Shown piece by piece: positions 11,555-23,292 of a stretch of DNA of 64,000 nucleotides. The number at the start of each line of letters is the position of its first letter. The stretch's first letter is position 1. The notes under the pieces were generated by a model. It saw only the letters and a list, made by a program, of their open reading frames with translations, had not been told where the DNA came from and searched no databases. The position numbers and the translations under genes were made by a program. This stretch comes from Pardosa pseudoannulata. Its lineage: Eukaryota; Arthropoda; Arachnida; Araneae; Lycosidae. The DNA lies in contig CM063502.1 in assembly GCA_032207245.1 (NCBI GenBank), positions 47,605,904 through 47,669,903 on the forward strand, read 5' to 3'.

Positions 11555-11726
11555 GAATGAGCTCAACAGGTTGTCAATGAGGAAAGACGAGTCAGCTCCC
11601 TCTGGTTACGGTCCTGGTCTGAAATCAGAAATTTCAGATCTATTCCTAAGCATTTCTGATATGGAAGGTTTGAAAATATATGACAGAACTTTCCCTATCA
11701 TATTTTTTCTTAATATGAAACATTAG
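11555..11726 (+). CDS. Exon-like frame of unknown function
   Basis: A 57-codon open stretch starts just after a plausible 3' splice site (ttggaatttgtcag at 11541-11554) and reads NELNRLSMRKDESAPSGYG, continuing to a stop at 11724-11726. Its G+C is well above the flanking DNA, and its composition (K, D, E, S, P, G) is protein-like over the first 45 residues. I do not recognise a family. It could be a terminal host exon or a remnant of a transposon gene. Confidence 0.25.
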
Positions 11727-11984
11727 TTATAAAATTTACAAAGCTTAAGTTCACTACAAAAGAATAAGAAATTCATCTTAACTCTAAAATTCGGTACGAA
11801 TATTTGATAATTTGGCTTAAAATCACGGGCTAGATTTATTTATCATTTCTTAAAATTTTTATTATTAGATTAAAAAGCATTTAAAGGGAGAAATAAGAGT
11901 TTAAAACTTTTACAATTTTAGAAAATTGATCTATTGTATTTAACAAAAAAGTAGAAGAAACCCACTGAGAGTATTTCGCGTGTA

Positions 11985-12163
11985 GACAAAATTCCATACA
12001 TAAACCAACAGTGCAATCCTCTCGCGTTCTTATCTTTTTCTTCACCTTCTATTTTACTCTTGGTTTTACTGTGAGAAGCTTGTGGAGGATTAGGAATCTT
12101 ATTTGGCTCAATTTCTTTTGACACACGTGGACTGACACGATCCTGATTCGATTCTTCATCAAT
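11985..12163 (-). CDS. Exon-like frame of unknown function, charged low-complexity protein
   Basis: On the - strand an acceptor-like ttaactcag precedes a frame reading DSDEIDEESNQDRVSPR and then PNKIPNPPQASHSKTKS and a K/E-rich stretch. The residues are typical of a disordered linker in a nuclear protein. Possible donors (for example gaag|gtgaag) lie inside, so the exon end is uncertain. No family is recognised and no start codon is needed or seen. Confidence 0.25.
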
Positions 12164-12406
12164 CTCGTCAGAATCTGAGTTAAAAATTATTACATTCGTT
12201 AAAATTCATTCCGTTAAAGTCACTATTATAGGTCTAACTACTAAATGTTGCTACTGCACCGTGATTTCAATAAAAATTCAGAGTAAATTATTGCATCCCA
12301 TTTCTTTTAAGGTTACATATTGCCCTTTGTATAATGTCCTTATCATCTACAAGAACTTATTTTGAAAAAGTAAACATGTTCAGAAATAAATAATGAGACA
12401 GATTAA

Positions 12407-12799
12407 CCCATTAACGTGTATGCTCCAGTTAACTCGAGCGCGCTGAACTGGCCAAACTGTGTAACACTCGAGATAATTCGAGCGGCGTTGTACTTTATGT
12501 TGAAATACTAGTATTGTTATTATTTATGTTTTAAAAGTATAAATAAGTATTTTTACTGATAATAATGTCTATTCTGAAATGAGAATTCGAAAAGAAAGAT
12601 AAAAAAAAAAGTCGATGTGCGTGTAATATTACAATATTCGACTATTTTCTGCAATGTTATCAAAATCCAGAATTAGAATAAAAATATTGATTATTTTTGT
12701 AATTTTCTTGGCAAGACAACGTTCTAAATTATAATTTTTACATTAAAATAATTGATTTTTTTGGGGGGTCAGCCTTTTTAAAAAACTGTGCATTAAGGG
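12407..12799. mobile_element. piggyBac-type MITE, 393 bp
   Basis: Flanked by TTAA at 12403-12406 and 12800-12803. Ends are cccattaacgtgta and, reverse-complemented, ccccttaatgcaca, which agree at nine of 14 positions with mostly transitions between them. A ctcgag-rich block lies just inside the left end. No coding capacity. The paired TTAA sites carry most of the weight. Confidence 0.5.
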
Positions 12800-12803
12800 G
12801 TTA

Positions 12804-13284
12804 AAAGAAGAAAATTGCACGATTGTCATTCGTATTATTTGAACGCATGTACTGAAATCTAGTGGATGAAGCTACATTATGTGTGTGTGTGTGTGACATA
12901 TATAATATGCACCGTTTGCCGAGAAAATAAGTAACATAGTGTTTTGTATTGTGTATACAAATCATTTTTTTCTTTCAGAGTACTAATCTTTTTTTATGTA
13001 TATTTACAGATCACATTTTTTTTTTTTTTTTATAACTGGCATCTTCAAACTTACTCATTTTCAAAATTTTGAACATAACTAGTACTTAAAGATTACACTT
13101 TAATAACTTTTTACCTTTAGAATCGGGAATAAAGCAGTCTGAGTAAGGAGCCTGTAACTGCCCGTTAATAATAAAGGAGGTGTAAATGTAATAACATTTG
13201 TTTGTATGTTTTTATAATTGCTTCTATACAAACAAGGAAGACTTTAAAACTTTAAATAACGCGAGAGCACTTGCCTGTTAAGAA
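12804..13284. other. No gene; short (TG)n tract
   Basis: AT-rich DNA with a (tg)n microsatellite at 12880-12895 and a T run at 13016-13031. Confidence 0.45.
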
Positions 13285-14265
13285 TTCGCCCATACAATGT
13301 CGCGGAATTTGTTGACCATTTTATTACAGGAGCACATATAACTGGCCGTCATTACTCCCAAAGACAACACAAAAAAACAAAAGGAATCCTAGTGATTTAG
13401 AAAAGGGACAAAGCACAAGATCTCAGGCTTGACCTGCCACCTCCAGGGCCTGATTATCGCACGGGCACTTAGGGCACGTGCCCTGGGCACGAAAAGTTAG
13501 TCGAGTGCTTGAAACACATATTAAGTGGAAAAAAATTGCTAACTTACTCTACCATCGTTAAGTTTTAATAAATTATTGTACGAGGTAATTGTGTTTGTCA
13601 TGAACTATATTGTTTCCTATTTACTTTAATTTTACTGTTATTTACCTGATAATTAATTCCCTCAACAAACCTGGTGCTCTTTTTATCCTATGTGTTATAG
13701 CATATTCAAAAGACAGATTATTAGCAACGTACTACTAGAAACCATTAAATCTTCTCATCAATTTAAATTATTTTTAGTTTTATTATTATTTATTTTCTGC
13801 ATCACAGAGTTTGTGAGTGTGACAAGGTAAAAATAAAAAAATGGGTCACTCTAGGTCTTTAAAAGTCCTTAATTCTTAGCATGGCTAAACAGAGATAATA
13901 ATTACATAAAATGAAAATTTGGTGTTTTTGATTTTGAATATTACTTTAAAGCTAATTTCTTAAATGTGTTTGCTAATTCAATGTTATAATTTTTATATGA
14001 CTGTAAGTATGATAATAACTTGTCGCTATAAATTTGCATGGGGGTGGAGGGCACAAAAATTGGATTGTGCCCTGGGCGCAAAAGTATCTTAGTCTGGCCC
14101 TGTCCACCTCTAGAGGTATCGTTTGGAAACTTGGATGACATTGCGACCATAAACCTATTTTACATGCCCCAGCCACCATTAGATCTTTGGAAGGCCCGAA
14201 TCCGTAACCCTCTGGTTACGAAGTCACTGATTTTGCTGCCTGAACTACCGATGCTCACAAGGAAA
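13285..14265 (-). mobile_element. Possible tRNA-derived SINE on the - strand, split by a hAT element
   Basis: On the - strand the segment starts near 14262 with gcatcggtagttcaggcag, similar to a tRNA A box. A B-box-like ggttacggattcgggcc (14189-14205) follows about 30 bases later. Further - strand sequence continues to 14103, is interrupted by the hAT element at 13444-14102, and resumes at 13443 down to about 13285. Together this would be a SINE of roughly 320 bases. No target duplication for the SINE itself was found. Confidence 0.35.
13444..14102 (+). mobile_element. hAT-type non-autonomous element, family C, copy 1
   Basis: A 659-bp element with ends cagggcctgattatcgc and (reverse-complemented) cagggccagactaagat. 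It has subterminal tgccctgggc motifs at both ends. Flanking octamers are gccacctc (13436-13443) and tccacctc (14103-14110), seven of eight identical. A second copy in the opposite orientation at 28220-28881 has a perfect 8-bp duplication. No transposase is recognisable inside; a - strand frame near the right end is not similar to anything I know. Confidence 0.8.
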
Positions 14266-14279
14266 ACTTTCCATTGAAA

Positions 14280-15425
14280 AGACATCGATAATATAACCCT
14301 TAAAAAATCTTCCCTAGTGTATCTCTATATAATCTTCCATATGTATAAAAGATATGTATGGAAGCTTAGCTGAACCCTACCTTTCATAAAGGTTATATGC
14401 AATTTAATGCTTTTAAAAGGGGAAGCATGTAATCCCATTATAAATATTTTGGGAAATTTAACACTATTATTGGCTGGCTTTAATTTTTAAAAGATCGAAA
14501 AAGAGGAAGGTTTTCTCATCTTCTTTTTCATTTCTCTTGATTATATATCAGGTTTATATTAACGGCGATAAAAACTAACCCGTAATTTATACGGGGATAT
14601 AGAGTGTTCATTTGCTAAATGATTTCCTAAATTCACTGTTTCTAAGCATAAGCATTACTGAATAGGTTCTCTTACAAAGTAAAATTTAAACTTTAATGTT
14701 ACATTTTCCTAACTATTTTGTTATATTTTTCTATATTTCCTTTCTGTGATTAAAAGGTAAACCATGGTATTTCAAAGCAAACTAAACCTATCTTTTTTTT
14801 TCTTTTCAACAAATTTTAACTCGAAGTCAAAGATAGGTTTGAGATTAGACTAAATTAAGTTTTACACAGTGCAAATTAAAAATACTTTACAGTTGTTAAC
14901 ACGAAGAAAAATGTCCTCCCTCATTGCTTCCATATCTATTGACCGAACACAAGGTTTAAAATTTTTAATGCAAAGATAGGTTTCAATTATTTTTTAAATT
15001 GATATAAGAGATCAGAGTATTAATAGGATATAACCTGATCCAATGAAACAGTATTTCTGAAGAAAACAGATTCAGTACCCTGTGAATTTAAAAGAAAGTA
15101 AGGATGTTTAAATTTAAAGCCAAAATATAATTAGAATACATGACCAAAGTTAGTTAAAACCACCAAGAAAAATTGATTAAAATCATTTATGCTACGTTAT
15201 TAGTAGATGATATTAAATAAGAGAAACAAATGAGCACTTGAAAACTAATAAATCATTGGGCAGTTCCATGATGAACCTCGAAGGGGAAATGGTATCTCTA
15301 ATGTTGGGATGAATGAGAAAACGCAATTGGGAGATCACAATAATACCATGCTGAAGAGCATGACAGAATAATGGAGCGGTTAAAATACTGGAAAAAGAAT
15401 CCTACTTAAAAAAAGGAAGGAAGAG
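14280..15425. other. No gene seen
   Basis: AT-rich DNA without supported features. Confidence 0.4.
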
Positions 15426-15429
15426 TTAT

Positions 15430-15720
15430 ACTGAGCACGCGCCTCCTGTCAGTAGCGTGCGTCTGAGAAGCCCTAGAAGTAAGCTGAGCGAAGCCTTAGG
15501 ACACCGATCGAAGCAAATGGAGGCGTGGGTGAGGAACACTATTCCTTTGTTGATAATGCTCCTCACTAGTTTATTGGATGGGACCCTTTGGCCAAGAATG
15601 TATACACCTGTGGTGTGCGTTATGCCGGTCCGATTCCTGCGACTCCTTCTTTTGGGAAATCAGTTTCATGTTCACATGGATGCCTGCAAAAATAGAATAA
15701 AATAAAATAAAATAAAATAT
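15430..15720 (+). mobile_element. Possible 3' end of a retroposon with (aaata)n tail
   Basis: A CpG-rich segment of about 260 bases ends in aatag followed by repeated aataa/aaata units at 15690-15718. Simple pentamer tails of this kind are typical of SINEs and some non-LTR retrotransposons. A ggatggaccc-like block near 15575 followed by agaatgtatac resembles a block at 33405-33440 next to a tRNA-Met-like sequence. No reverse-transcriptase motif is seen. Confidence 0.35.
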
Positions 15721-18014
15721 CTACTCTTTTTATAAAGATATTACCACACTTACCTGTAAATAGGACTAAAATGGAGCTTTATAAAAATGAGCTCTTTGAA
15801 ATTTTTGTAGAGCAAAGTTCGTCCTTTTTGTGGAGAAAAAAACAGAAATTTTAAGAACATTTATTTTATAGATGCATAAAGAACTGTGACTCAGATAACT
15901 TTGTCGAGATAATAGTATAAAACAAACTATATCCTTGTATTCCGTATAAATAATCTTTATCATTGTTCTCAAAAAGGAATAGCTGTCTGCATAAAAAAAC
16001 TCGAGGTAAAGTTATGCAGCATATAGATTATGAAATAAAAACTTCATTTTAAAATATATATAATGTACTTCATGGTGATGCAATATTTTGTTTGCTCTGA
16101 AATGCAGACAATATCTTTCAACCTCTTTCAGGTATAATTTATGAAAAATAGAAACGGCTATTAATCCAACACGTTTGAAATTCTATCAATACTTGTACAC
16201 TTGTTAAAATATTTGATAGAAAGGGCAAAGCGGATTTTAAGATTTCAATCATTCGTATTTCTTATCATTAAAACCTACCAATTCATTTTCCGTTACCTTC
16301 TACAATTCACTATCGATTGAACAGATATTTTCTCTTATGAAAATATGTGATGTTCATTGATACTAAAGAATGAACCGCAAAGGGTTAGGTGAGATGAAAA
16401 TGGAATGTTTTTACTAATAGCGTAAGACATTTGAGCATATATGTTTCCCGTATATGTGTGTAGACGGCTTTCAATATGTAATTATTTTATTCAGAATAAC
16501 TAACATTCAAATTTAAAACTCTTAATCCATTTTTTAATCTTACTAAGATTTGAGTTTGTGTATCATATAATCCCATTAACAAAATATCAAACTAAGTTGA
16601 AGATATAAAGTATAAAATATCCAGGATTCTTTTTCCAGCATACAATTATAGGACAGTTGCAAACTTTTCTTTAAGTACTCCATAGAGAATTTTTTAAACA
16701 ACTTAAGTATTTGGTAATCAATTGCTTCACAAGAGTTTCGGTCTTATTTTCACTATGTATACGTATTTTGGAAAAGTCTGACCACTTATATTTGTTTTGT
16801 TTTGACTCACTGTAGGCAATATTTTGATACATGAAGGCAAATTAAATTTTGACTTCCTCCTTAAAGCCAAGTGGCTGCTTATATCAAGTTGCATTGATTC
16901 TTCATAGATTTTAGGTCAACCAAGCAGCTACTAATATTAATACCAAAACTGGGATCTGCTTGATTTTTCATAGATTTTCGGTTACTATCTGGCTAAAGAA
17001 GCAAACACTCAATTATCCTATGACAAGAAACAAACATTTTTTTCCTTTTAGTCTATCTCTTTTTTGTGTTCTAAATAAGCTTTTCGACTTTTTTGCCCGT
17101 ACCCTGGTTTGATTCACAATGCTTAGTTTTAAAATTAGGATATATGTCATTTGTGGAAGATTAGTTCTTAATTTTTCCGATTTATCCTTTGATTGAGCAG
17201 CTGAAGTTTTAAGGATTCCTAACAAAAGTCTACCAAAATCATGTAATGGATCTTAGATTACCTACGAAAAGTAATAGGTTTAATTAAGAAAAAAAACAGA
17301 GTACAATATCCTATTATTATAATTTACAGTACAAGTAATATGAATTCTTTCGATTAAAAAAAATCTTTTAACTACCCGAAAAATGATGCGAAATTTAATT
17401 GCATATGATGGATTCAGTTATAAATATAAATAAAGAATCATAAACTAAATGGCATAAAGCTTAAAATAAAACAATATCTCACGCAATTTTGCTAAAAGTG
17501 TGAGCCTCTTTTTTTAACACTTTCGTGGGCCATTTAAATTCCCACACGAGGTTTTCAGATTTTCAAAATAGAAGTGCTAATTATATTCAGTAGGTCAAAC
17601 AATAGATGACATCTCAAAACTGAAGTGGGAATCAGTCTTCAAGTTGTTATAATAGCATGGTCAATCTATTATAATGGGTGTAAATATCCCACAGGTGTAT
17701 TTTGTAAGATCATGTAGGTGGGAAGTAATATTTCTATGGCCTTCTAAAGGATTAAATGTCAAGTTTTTGTATAAAAAAAAACAGAACTCAAAATGTATTT
17801 GATATTACTTTTAAGAATTGCATTAATCGCTGCATGAAATTTAGAACTCTCATTTTTCCTACTACCATACAAATGACTTATAAAAGTGAAGGTAAATATC
17901 TCCTTTTGTAAAGCGTGTTTGAGTCTTTATTAATGATGAATTTTTCTTCTTTCTAGATCAGAGGTCCTCAACCTTGTTTTCACTGCAAAGTGTTGAAATG
18001 ATAAAAGAAATGAA
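15721..18014. other. No gene seen
   Basis: AT-rich DNA. At 17958 cagaggtcctcaacc resembles a hAT end, but its partner was not found. Frames at 15766-15972 and 17013-17225 (- strand) are taken as chance. Confidence 0.4.
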
Positions 18015-18018
18015 TTAA

Positions 18019-18694
18019 TCCTTTAAAGGTCACTATTATAAATTCTTTGGGATTTAATGAAATTAGTTCATAAATGGTATCTATAAACTTTATAAAAGTA
18101 AATGCATAATTCTTTTACATTTTTTGAGGGGGTGAAATTTAAGGGGTTGTTACAATGCAAAATCCAGCCCCTTGCACGGAGTGAAAATGCTTTTTTGAAG
18201 GTTTAATTATGCTGCGGGAACATGATTATTATTTAAAAGGGTATAATAAAGAAAAACTAATCAATTTACAGCCGAATGATGGCCATATAGTACAGCACTG
18301 CTTTTAGGTACCGGAATTCATGGGTTAAAATCCCACTGCAAATACGGATGTTCGTAGCAATTCGGAATTGGCCTTAAGCTGTTGGTTTCGGTCTTATTCA
18401 CACTCGTGGTGAAAGACAGTAGACCGTACCAAATATAAACAATTTAAAAGTGTGGTTTGGAGAGACATTTATTTGGGTTTATAAATAAAAAAAAAAATCA
18501 TATTACTGACTTTTCCAGGTAAAGTAAGTTTAACCACATATATTTCAAATGAAGTACAAAGCTCTTGTATACTCTCTGTTTTGAGCTGGAAATGTCATAA
18601 ACATAGAGAACCTAAAAGCCCATCCTATGTCTTTCAAATGCAGAGAAAGAATTTAACAGGTGGTTTCGCTCCGAAACCACTGTCCGTTAAAGGG
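18019..18694. mobile_element. piggyBac-type MITE, 676 bp, carrying a SINE
   Basis: TTAA occurs at 18015-18018 and 18695-18698. Ends are tcctttaaaggtcact and, reverse-complemented, ccctttaacggacagt, agreeing at 12 of 16 positions. A SINE lies inside at 18271-18440 on the + strand. No transposase is present. The pairing is less tight than for the MITEs at 6.9 and 11.3 kb. Confidence 0.45.
18271..18440 (+). mobile_element. tRNA-derived SINE, family S, copy 1 (most diverged)
   Basis: Matches the other three S copies along its length. It has an A-box-like gatggccatatagtacagc, a weak B box gggttaaaatcccact, then the family body (atgttcgtagcaattcggaa, ggtttcggtc, cactcgtg) and the 3' block tagaccgtac. 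The B box has lost the expected ttcga core, so it is unlikely to support RNA polymerase III transcription. It has no clear target duplication of its own and lies within the MITE at 18019-18694. Confidence 0.7.
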
Positions 18695-18698
18695 TTAA

Positions 18699-19046
18699 GA
18701 CAACAAAATGTGTATTTAATCTTTAAAAATCTTGCTAATGACAAATTCGCTAAAACAACTTCACAGACCGCTGTCTCATGTTTCTTATAATCATGCCTTC
18801 ATCGATGTTTCCATTGTAGTCCAGTTAGTGCTATCTATGCAACTTGGGGAGATGGGGGAGGGGAAATTCGAGATAGACAGGCTTTTGAGTTACGGGGGTT
18901 TTAAAATATTATGTGATATTTCAAATCAAAATGGCGAGTTTTTAAAGACATAATTATATATGTAGTAAATAAAATAATATAATACAATAACCATAACTCA
19001 AAATAAAACTTTATACCCCTGTGAAAAAAAGTCTGTTATTCCTTTC
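18699..19046. other. No gene seen
   Basis: AT-rich DNA. A 73-codon frame at 18732-18953 has no recognisable similarity. Confidence 0.4.
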
Positions 19047-19465
19047 TGTTTCATTTTTCGTTTTAACTATAATTTTTATATTGGCGATAGCCGAAAAACC
19101 ATCCAGACCAACTCCCTCCTGCAGTCCCAGAAGGTTTCTTAGAGTATCATTTACCTTTTCTGATTCTTTGTTATGACTTTTAGTATATGTATCCTCATCT
19201 GATTCATTCTTATCATTATCTGAATCAACCCATACTTTGATTATTTCTTCGTCTGTGAATTTTTCGTTTTACGTATAATTTTTATTTTGGCGATAGTCAA
19301 AAAAACCATCCAGACCAATTTCCTCCTGCAGTCCCAGGCAGTTTCTTAGAGTATCAATTACCTTTTCTGCTTCTTTGGTTATAACTTTTAGTATCTGTAT
19401 CCTCCTCTGTTTCATTCTTATCATTATCTGAATCAACCCATACTTTGATTATTTTTTCGTCTGTG
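19047..19465. repeat. Tandem duplication, about 210 bp, two diverged copies
   Basis: The stretches starting tttcgttttaactataa (about 19056) and tttcgttttacgtataat (about 19261) run in parallel for some 200 bases, with identical blocks such as cctcctgcagtcccag and gaatcaacccatactttg. The second copy joins the longer pogo-like coding remnant on the - strand. Confidence 0.75.
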
Positions 19466-19536
19466 AAAACTCCAGAAGTAGCAAGAGAATTGTCCACATT
19501 TATAAATTCCTCGAATGAAGAGGCTACTTTAAGCAT
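19354..19536 (-). pseudogene. pogo/Tigger-like transposase C-terminal remnant
   Basis: The - strand frame reads SSFEEFINVDNSLATSG, then VFTDEKIIKVW, then an acidic stretch (DSDNDKNETEED). Proteins of the pogo/Tigger/Jerky group end in a region of the type 'Y/F..vDd.l.t.g.lTDeeIi..v' followed by acidic residues, and this matches that layout. The catalytic DDE core is absent. Duplicated downstream sequence (19056-19260) has lost the frame. Assignment is from motif layout only. Confidence 0.5.
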
Positions 19537-21647
19537 TTTTCTTTCTATCTTTCAATCTTCATCCTGCAGTTCAATGTAATGTCGTCATTTTCTTACACCA
19601 CTTCCGACTCTTGTATCTTTTGCATAAATCCAGCAAACCAAATATGCGAATGATGAAGTTCAAATTTCAAGATAAATATTTTTTGGAGTAAATATATTTG
19701 AAATAAACTGGGTAAAAAGCAAAAAATGTTAACTGAAAGTTCAGGTGAGTGAAAAAAATTTGACTCACATAGATTTTCGATATAAATAAGTTTAATTGTA
19801 GTAGTACATTAGTTATAACCACTTGCAGTCTTTGTATATTCGCTCTGTTGTCATCACATAATGCCAATGTGTTGCATTTTAAGCCCTAATTTTATTTTTA
19901 GAATAAATAAATATATATAACATTAAATAAGTGTTACAAAATGAATGTCATATAAATGACATAATGCATTATTTTAGTGGCTTTTTTATTTCTAATCTGG
20001 TTGCTCCCAACAACATTTTGTGCAATCTCAAACGCCTCTGTCTCTCAAAAATGCTGAGAAATTTTGATCTAGATGAACTAGAAATGATAAGTATTTTAAA
20101 TTTCAATTTTATTAATACTAAATATTAAGTAAGATTTTAAAAAGTAGCTAATAAACGAGTGATAAAGAAATAGCAAATGCGAAAATATTTTTCGTAAAAT
20201 ATCATAGTCACTTAATCATTCTAAATAAGTATTTCATTTTATTAATATAAAAATACAAATACATTTACAACATTAAAAGCTTCTTACATTCATACATCTA
20301 CTGTTTATACACAGCTACTATTTAAACTGGTTTCACATATAAAAAATAAATACTATTATTTTCTATCATGTTTTTGTTTTCGTACCAAATAAATGCTTGA
20401 TTACGTATAAAATAACTTACAAATACAATTACATCTTTAAAATTTTTTATTCTCAAATTTATTATACTTATTATTCTCAAATATAAAAAAATAAATGAAC
20501 AAAATGAATAAATGAATGAATAAAAAAACATTTGTCATCCTTATTACGCATATGGTAAAACACCTTTGGAGGGGAAAAAATGAATATCCCTGGGATTGTC
20601 AAATTCATGGAATGCAATTTTATATCAGAAGGTTTGAGATTCAGTTTTGGTCTTACTTATCGTTGCCGACCAATTAAGTAGATAATGATTAGGAGTCAGT
20701 AGGAAGAGGGTTAATAAACTGTAGAATAACAATTAATTAATTATGCTAGTGTAAAATATAATAGTCATGGGAAGGAAAACCAAAAGGATTTTGGTGTGGT
20801 GGGAGCGCTGCGGTCTATTTTTGCTACAGTCGCAGAGCCCGAATGCCCAAGGCACAACCTCTCCAAATACCTCCAAACCCTTATTTATATAAATGTAAGT
20901 CACAGCGCCATGGCCCTTGAATTTCCACTGTAAAAAATAAAACTGAAAACAACAACAGAGAAAACTCTATATTTTTCCTTCCAACAGCCGGGGTTGGGAA
21001 ACATTTTTTGGAATAATACCTAAAAATTTGATATGAATTATATATTTTTTTCTTGTCATTTTCAAAAGTGAAGTTTTATTTACATACATTTCACTTTAAA
21101 TAGAATAAAAAGTTAAAAATCAGAAATTGAAACTTATGATTACCATTTTAGTTTTATAAAATAAGTTAAAATAAGAAATATGTATCTAATATTGAAATAA
21201 AAAACATGAAAAAGAAAGTAATTCCTAGAAAGAAAAGAACATTGCAGTTGGCACGAGACACAACAATAAACGAAGAAATTCAAGATGTTATTAATAATGA
21301 TTAACATTCTTGAAAATTGAGCTTGCCAATAAATTGTTTAGCTTATTAAAGAAATGACATTTTCCCATATTTATTAGCTACAAAACGATGTATAACATCC
21401 TCAAATTGAAGCGTAAGTGTTATATCTGACTCAATAAATAAAAACGCTCAAGTATTTAGTCTTTTATATTCATAGTTGATCTATAATTATTTTTTATTTA
21501 AGTAGAATAACAACGTTCGCTTGATGAGTTGCTGATAGGCATGCTTAAATAAATTAGAAGGGTTATATCCATATTAGAGAATATATGTTCTACGCCACTT
21601 TTCTTTCGTTCGTTTAATTGCACTTGTGAATCAGACTAAAAAAAAGC
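19537..21647. other. No gene; a weak SINE-like trace
   Basis: AT-rich DNA. At 20795-20850 the sequence ggagcgctgcggtctattttt resembles the reverse of the S-family SINE 3' block, suggesting a truncated old copy. A 32-codon frame at 21207-21304, starting MKKKVIPRKKRTLQ, is protein-like but unrecognised. Confidence 0.35.
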
Positions 21648-21651
21648 TTAA

Positions 21652-22290
21652 CCCTCTAAGAGGTTCGCACGTAAAATTCCGCCAAATCGATGATGTCTTC
21701 AAAATGTACAATTTTCGACCTCCAAAAACGCTCCGAAAATGGATGTAATGTACATTTCTGTCAGTGCTTTCTCCCATGGAGTTTTGCGGTACGAGGGCCA
21801 GGTCGATTGTTTAGGAACTGCATCTCTCTCTGGCTGACATTTCTTGAGGGTTGCACTCCTACCCCCTAAGGCACAAAGAAGCTGATAGCTTTTCATGGCT
21901 TTGTAAATCTATATTTCGAAGTATTTCGTTTGCAATAACAATTTTATGTCTAATTGCACCACTTAAATATCTGGGATGACTTTCGTAAAAAAATTTAAAT
22001 ATGTCTCTCAAAGAATATTTTTATTTGTTCTTGAATCTATTATTTCTTATGGGATGACCTTCGAGACTTGACAAGATTTATGTGTATTAAAAATTAACAA
22101 TCTATAATATCGATTTATATATCTATTTATAACCGGAAGTGAAGGAACAATAACAAGGGTGGGTTTCCTGTATTCCATTCTAGTATACAAAGGGTGAAGA
22201 AAAAATCATAGAACGCTTTGTCCACTGACACAGTAAAGCTTTAGCTTATTTTTGGAGACTTTTATTCCTCGATGTGTTCCACTCGGAGAG
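21652..22290. mobile_element. piggyBac-type MITE, 639 bp
   Basis: TTAA at 21648-21651 and 22291-22294. Ends are ccctctaagaggttcgcac and, reverse-complemented, ctctccgagtggaacacat, with about 12 of 19 positions agreeing. No transposase recognised; the - strand frame at 21699-21896 is probably chance. Confidence 0.5.
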
Positions 22291-22336
22291 TTAAATTGTA
22301 TGATTTTCTCTGGATAATCAGCCTCAACACCTGAAG

Positions 22337-22513
22337 GCTGAACGATGGCCGAATAGTTAGGGTGAACCGAAACCGGAGTTCGTGGGTTCGAACCCTACTG
22401 CGGCATGGATGTTCGTAGCCGTTCGGAATCGTCTTTAAGCAGTAGGTCCCGATCTCATTATCCCTCGTGTTGCAAAAAGTAGATCGTAGCGCTCCAAGCC
22501 AAAACAAACCAAA
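22337..22513 (+). mobile_element. tRNA-derived SINE, family S, copy 2, with target duplication
   Basis: A 177-bp body starts gctgaacgatggccgaat (A box region), has a good B box gggttcgaaccc near 22384, then the family body (gccgttcggaatc, gcagtaggtcccg, ctcgtgttgc) and the 3' block agatcgtagcgctccaagcc. It is bounded by tcaacacctgaag (22324-22336) and tcaacacctaaag (22514-22526), a 13-bp duplication with one mismatch. This is the signature of LINE-mediated insertion. RNA polymerase III would start at the tRNA-like head. Confidence 0.9.
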
Positions 22514-22526
22514 TCAACACCTAAAG

Positions 22527-23292
22527 AAAAAACTCTTTAAAATTATTTTGCTGCATTATACTTCTTTTAAATAGTTATCATAATTTTCTTTAAAAAAACT
22601 AAATCCTTTCTCTAAGCATACATACGATTATTTACGCTTCTTTAATTCACATAAAGGCTCACATATTATAGCACTGAAAACTGGTGAGATATTGAGAACT
22701 TTTCCGTGGGGATCCAATGTGGTTCTTATCTTAATGAAGTTGGTATATTTATTTTAAAAGTTATATGAATATACTGACATTGTAAAAAGAAAACATCTTA
22801 ATGTTATTATCTCGAAATAGAAAAATCGCTAACCGTAACCTTTAAATAACACCCGTGTAGGATGGTATTTAAAGCCACCCTCTCTTTCTCAATTTGGGAA
22901 AATAAAATAATTTTTAAATCTTCTAAAAAGCTTAGTTCATACATCTTTTTATCAAACAATTTTCTCTATTTCTTGCTTGTTTCATAATAGTGCTACATTT
23001 TTAAAAATTAATTCTTTTAGAGTGATTTGATTTTGTTTACAGTCTATAATACTAACACTAAAATCATGATACATTTGCAAAAAATAATCAAAGTTTTTCC
23101 AATCCATAAAAGCAATCACTATCGATTAAAACGATCGATGGATTCAAACTTTGAGTCCCTCACACAGCTGAGGAATAAAACGCTAATTTTCTAAGACGCT
23201 GTACAGGGAATAAACTACTTTTCACGCGAGATTTTTTTAAAGATCAGACCATAAAGCTGTCATCACTCATCGTATTATAATAAAAGAACTGC
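22527..23292. other. No gene seen
   Basis: AT-rich DNA without supported features. Confidence 0.4.

Noticed and set aside
20795..20930. A fifth full family S SINE on the - strand
   Set aside because: Only about 30 bases near the 3' block match; the tRNA-like head is missing.
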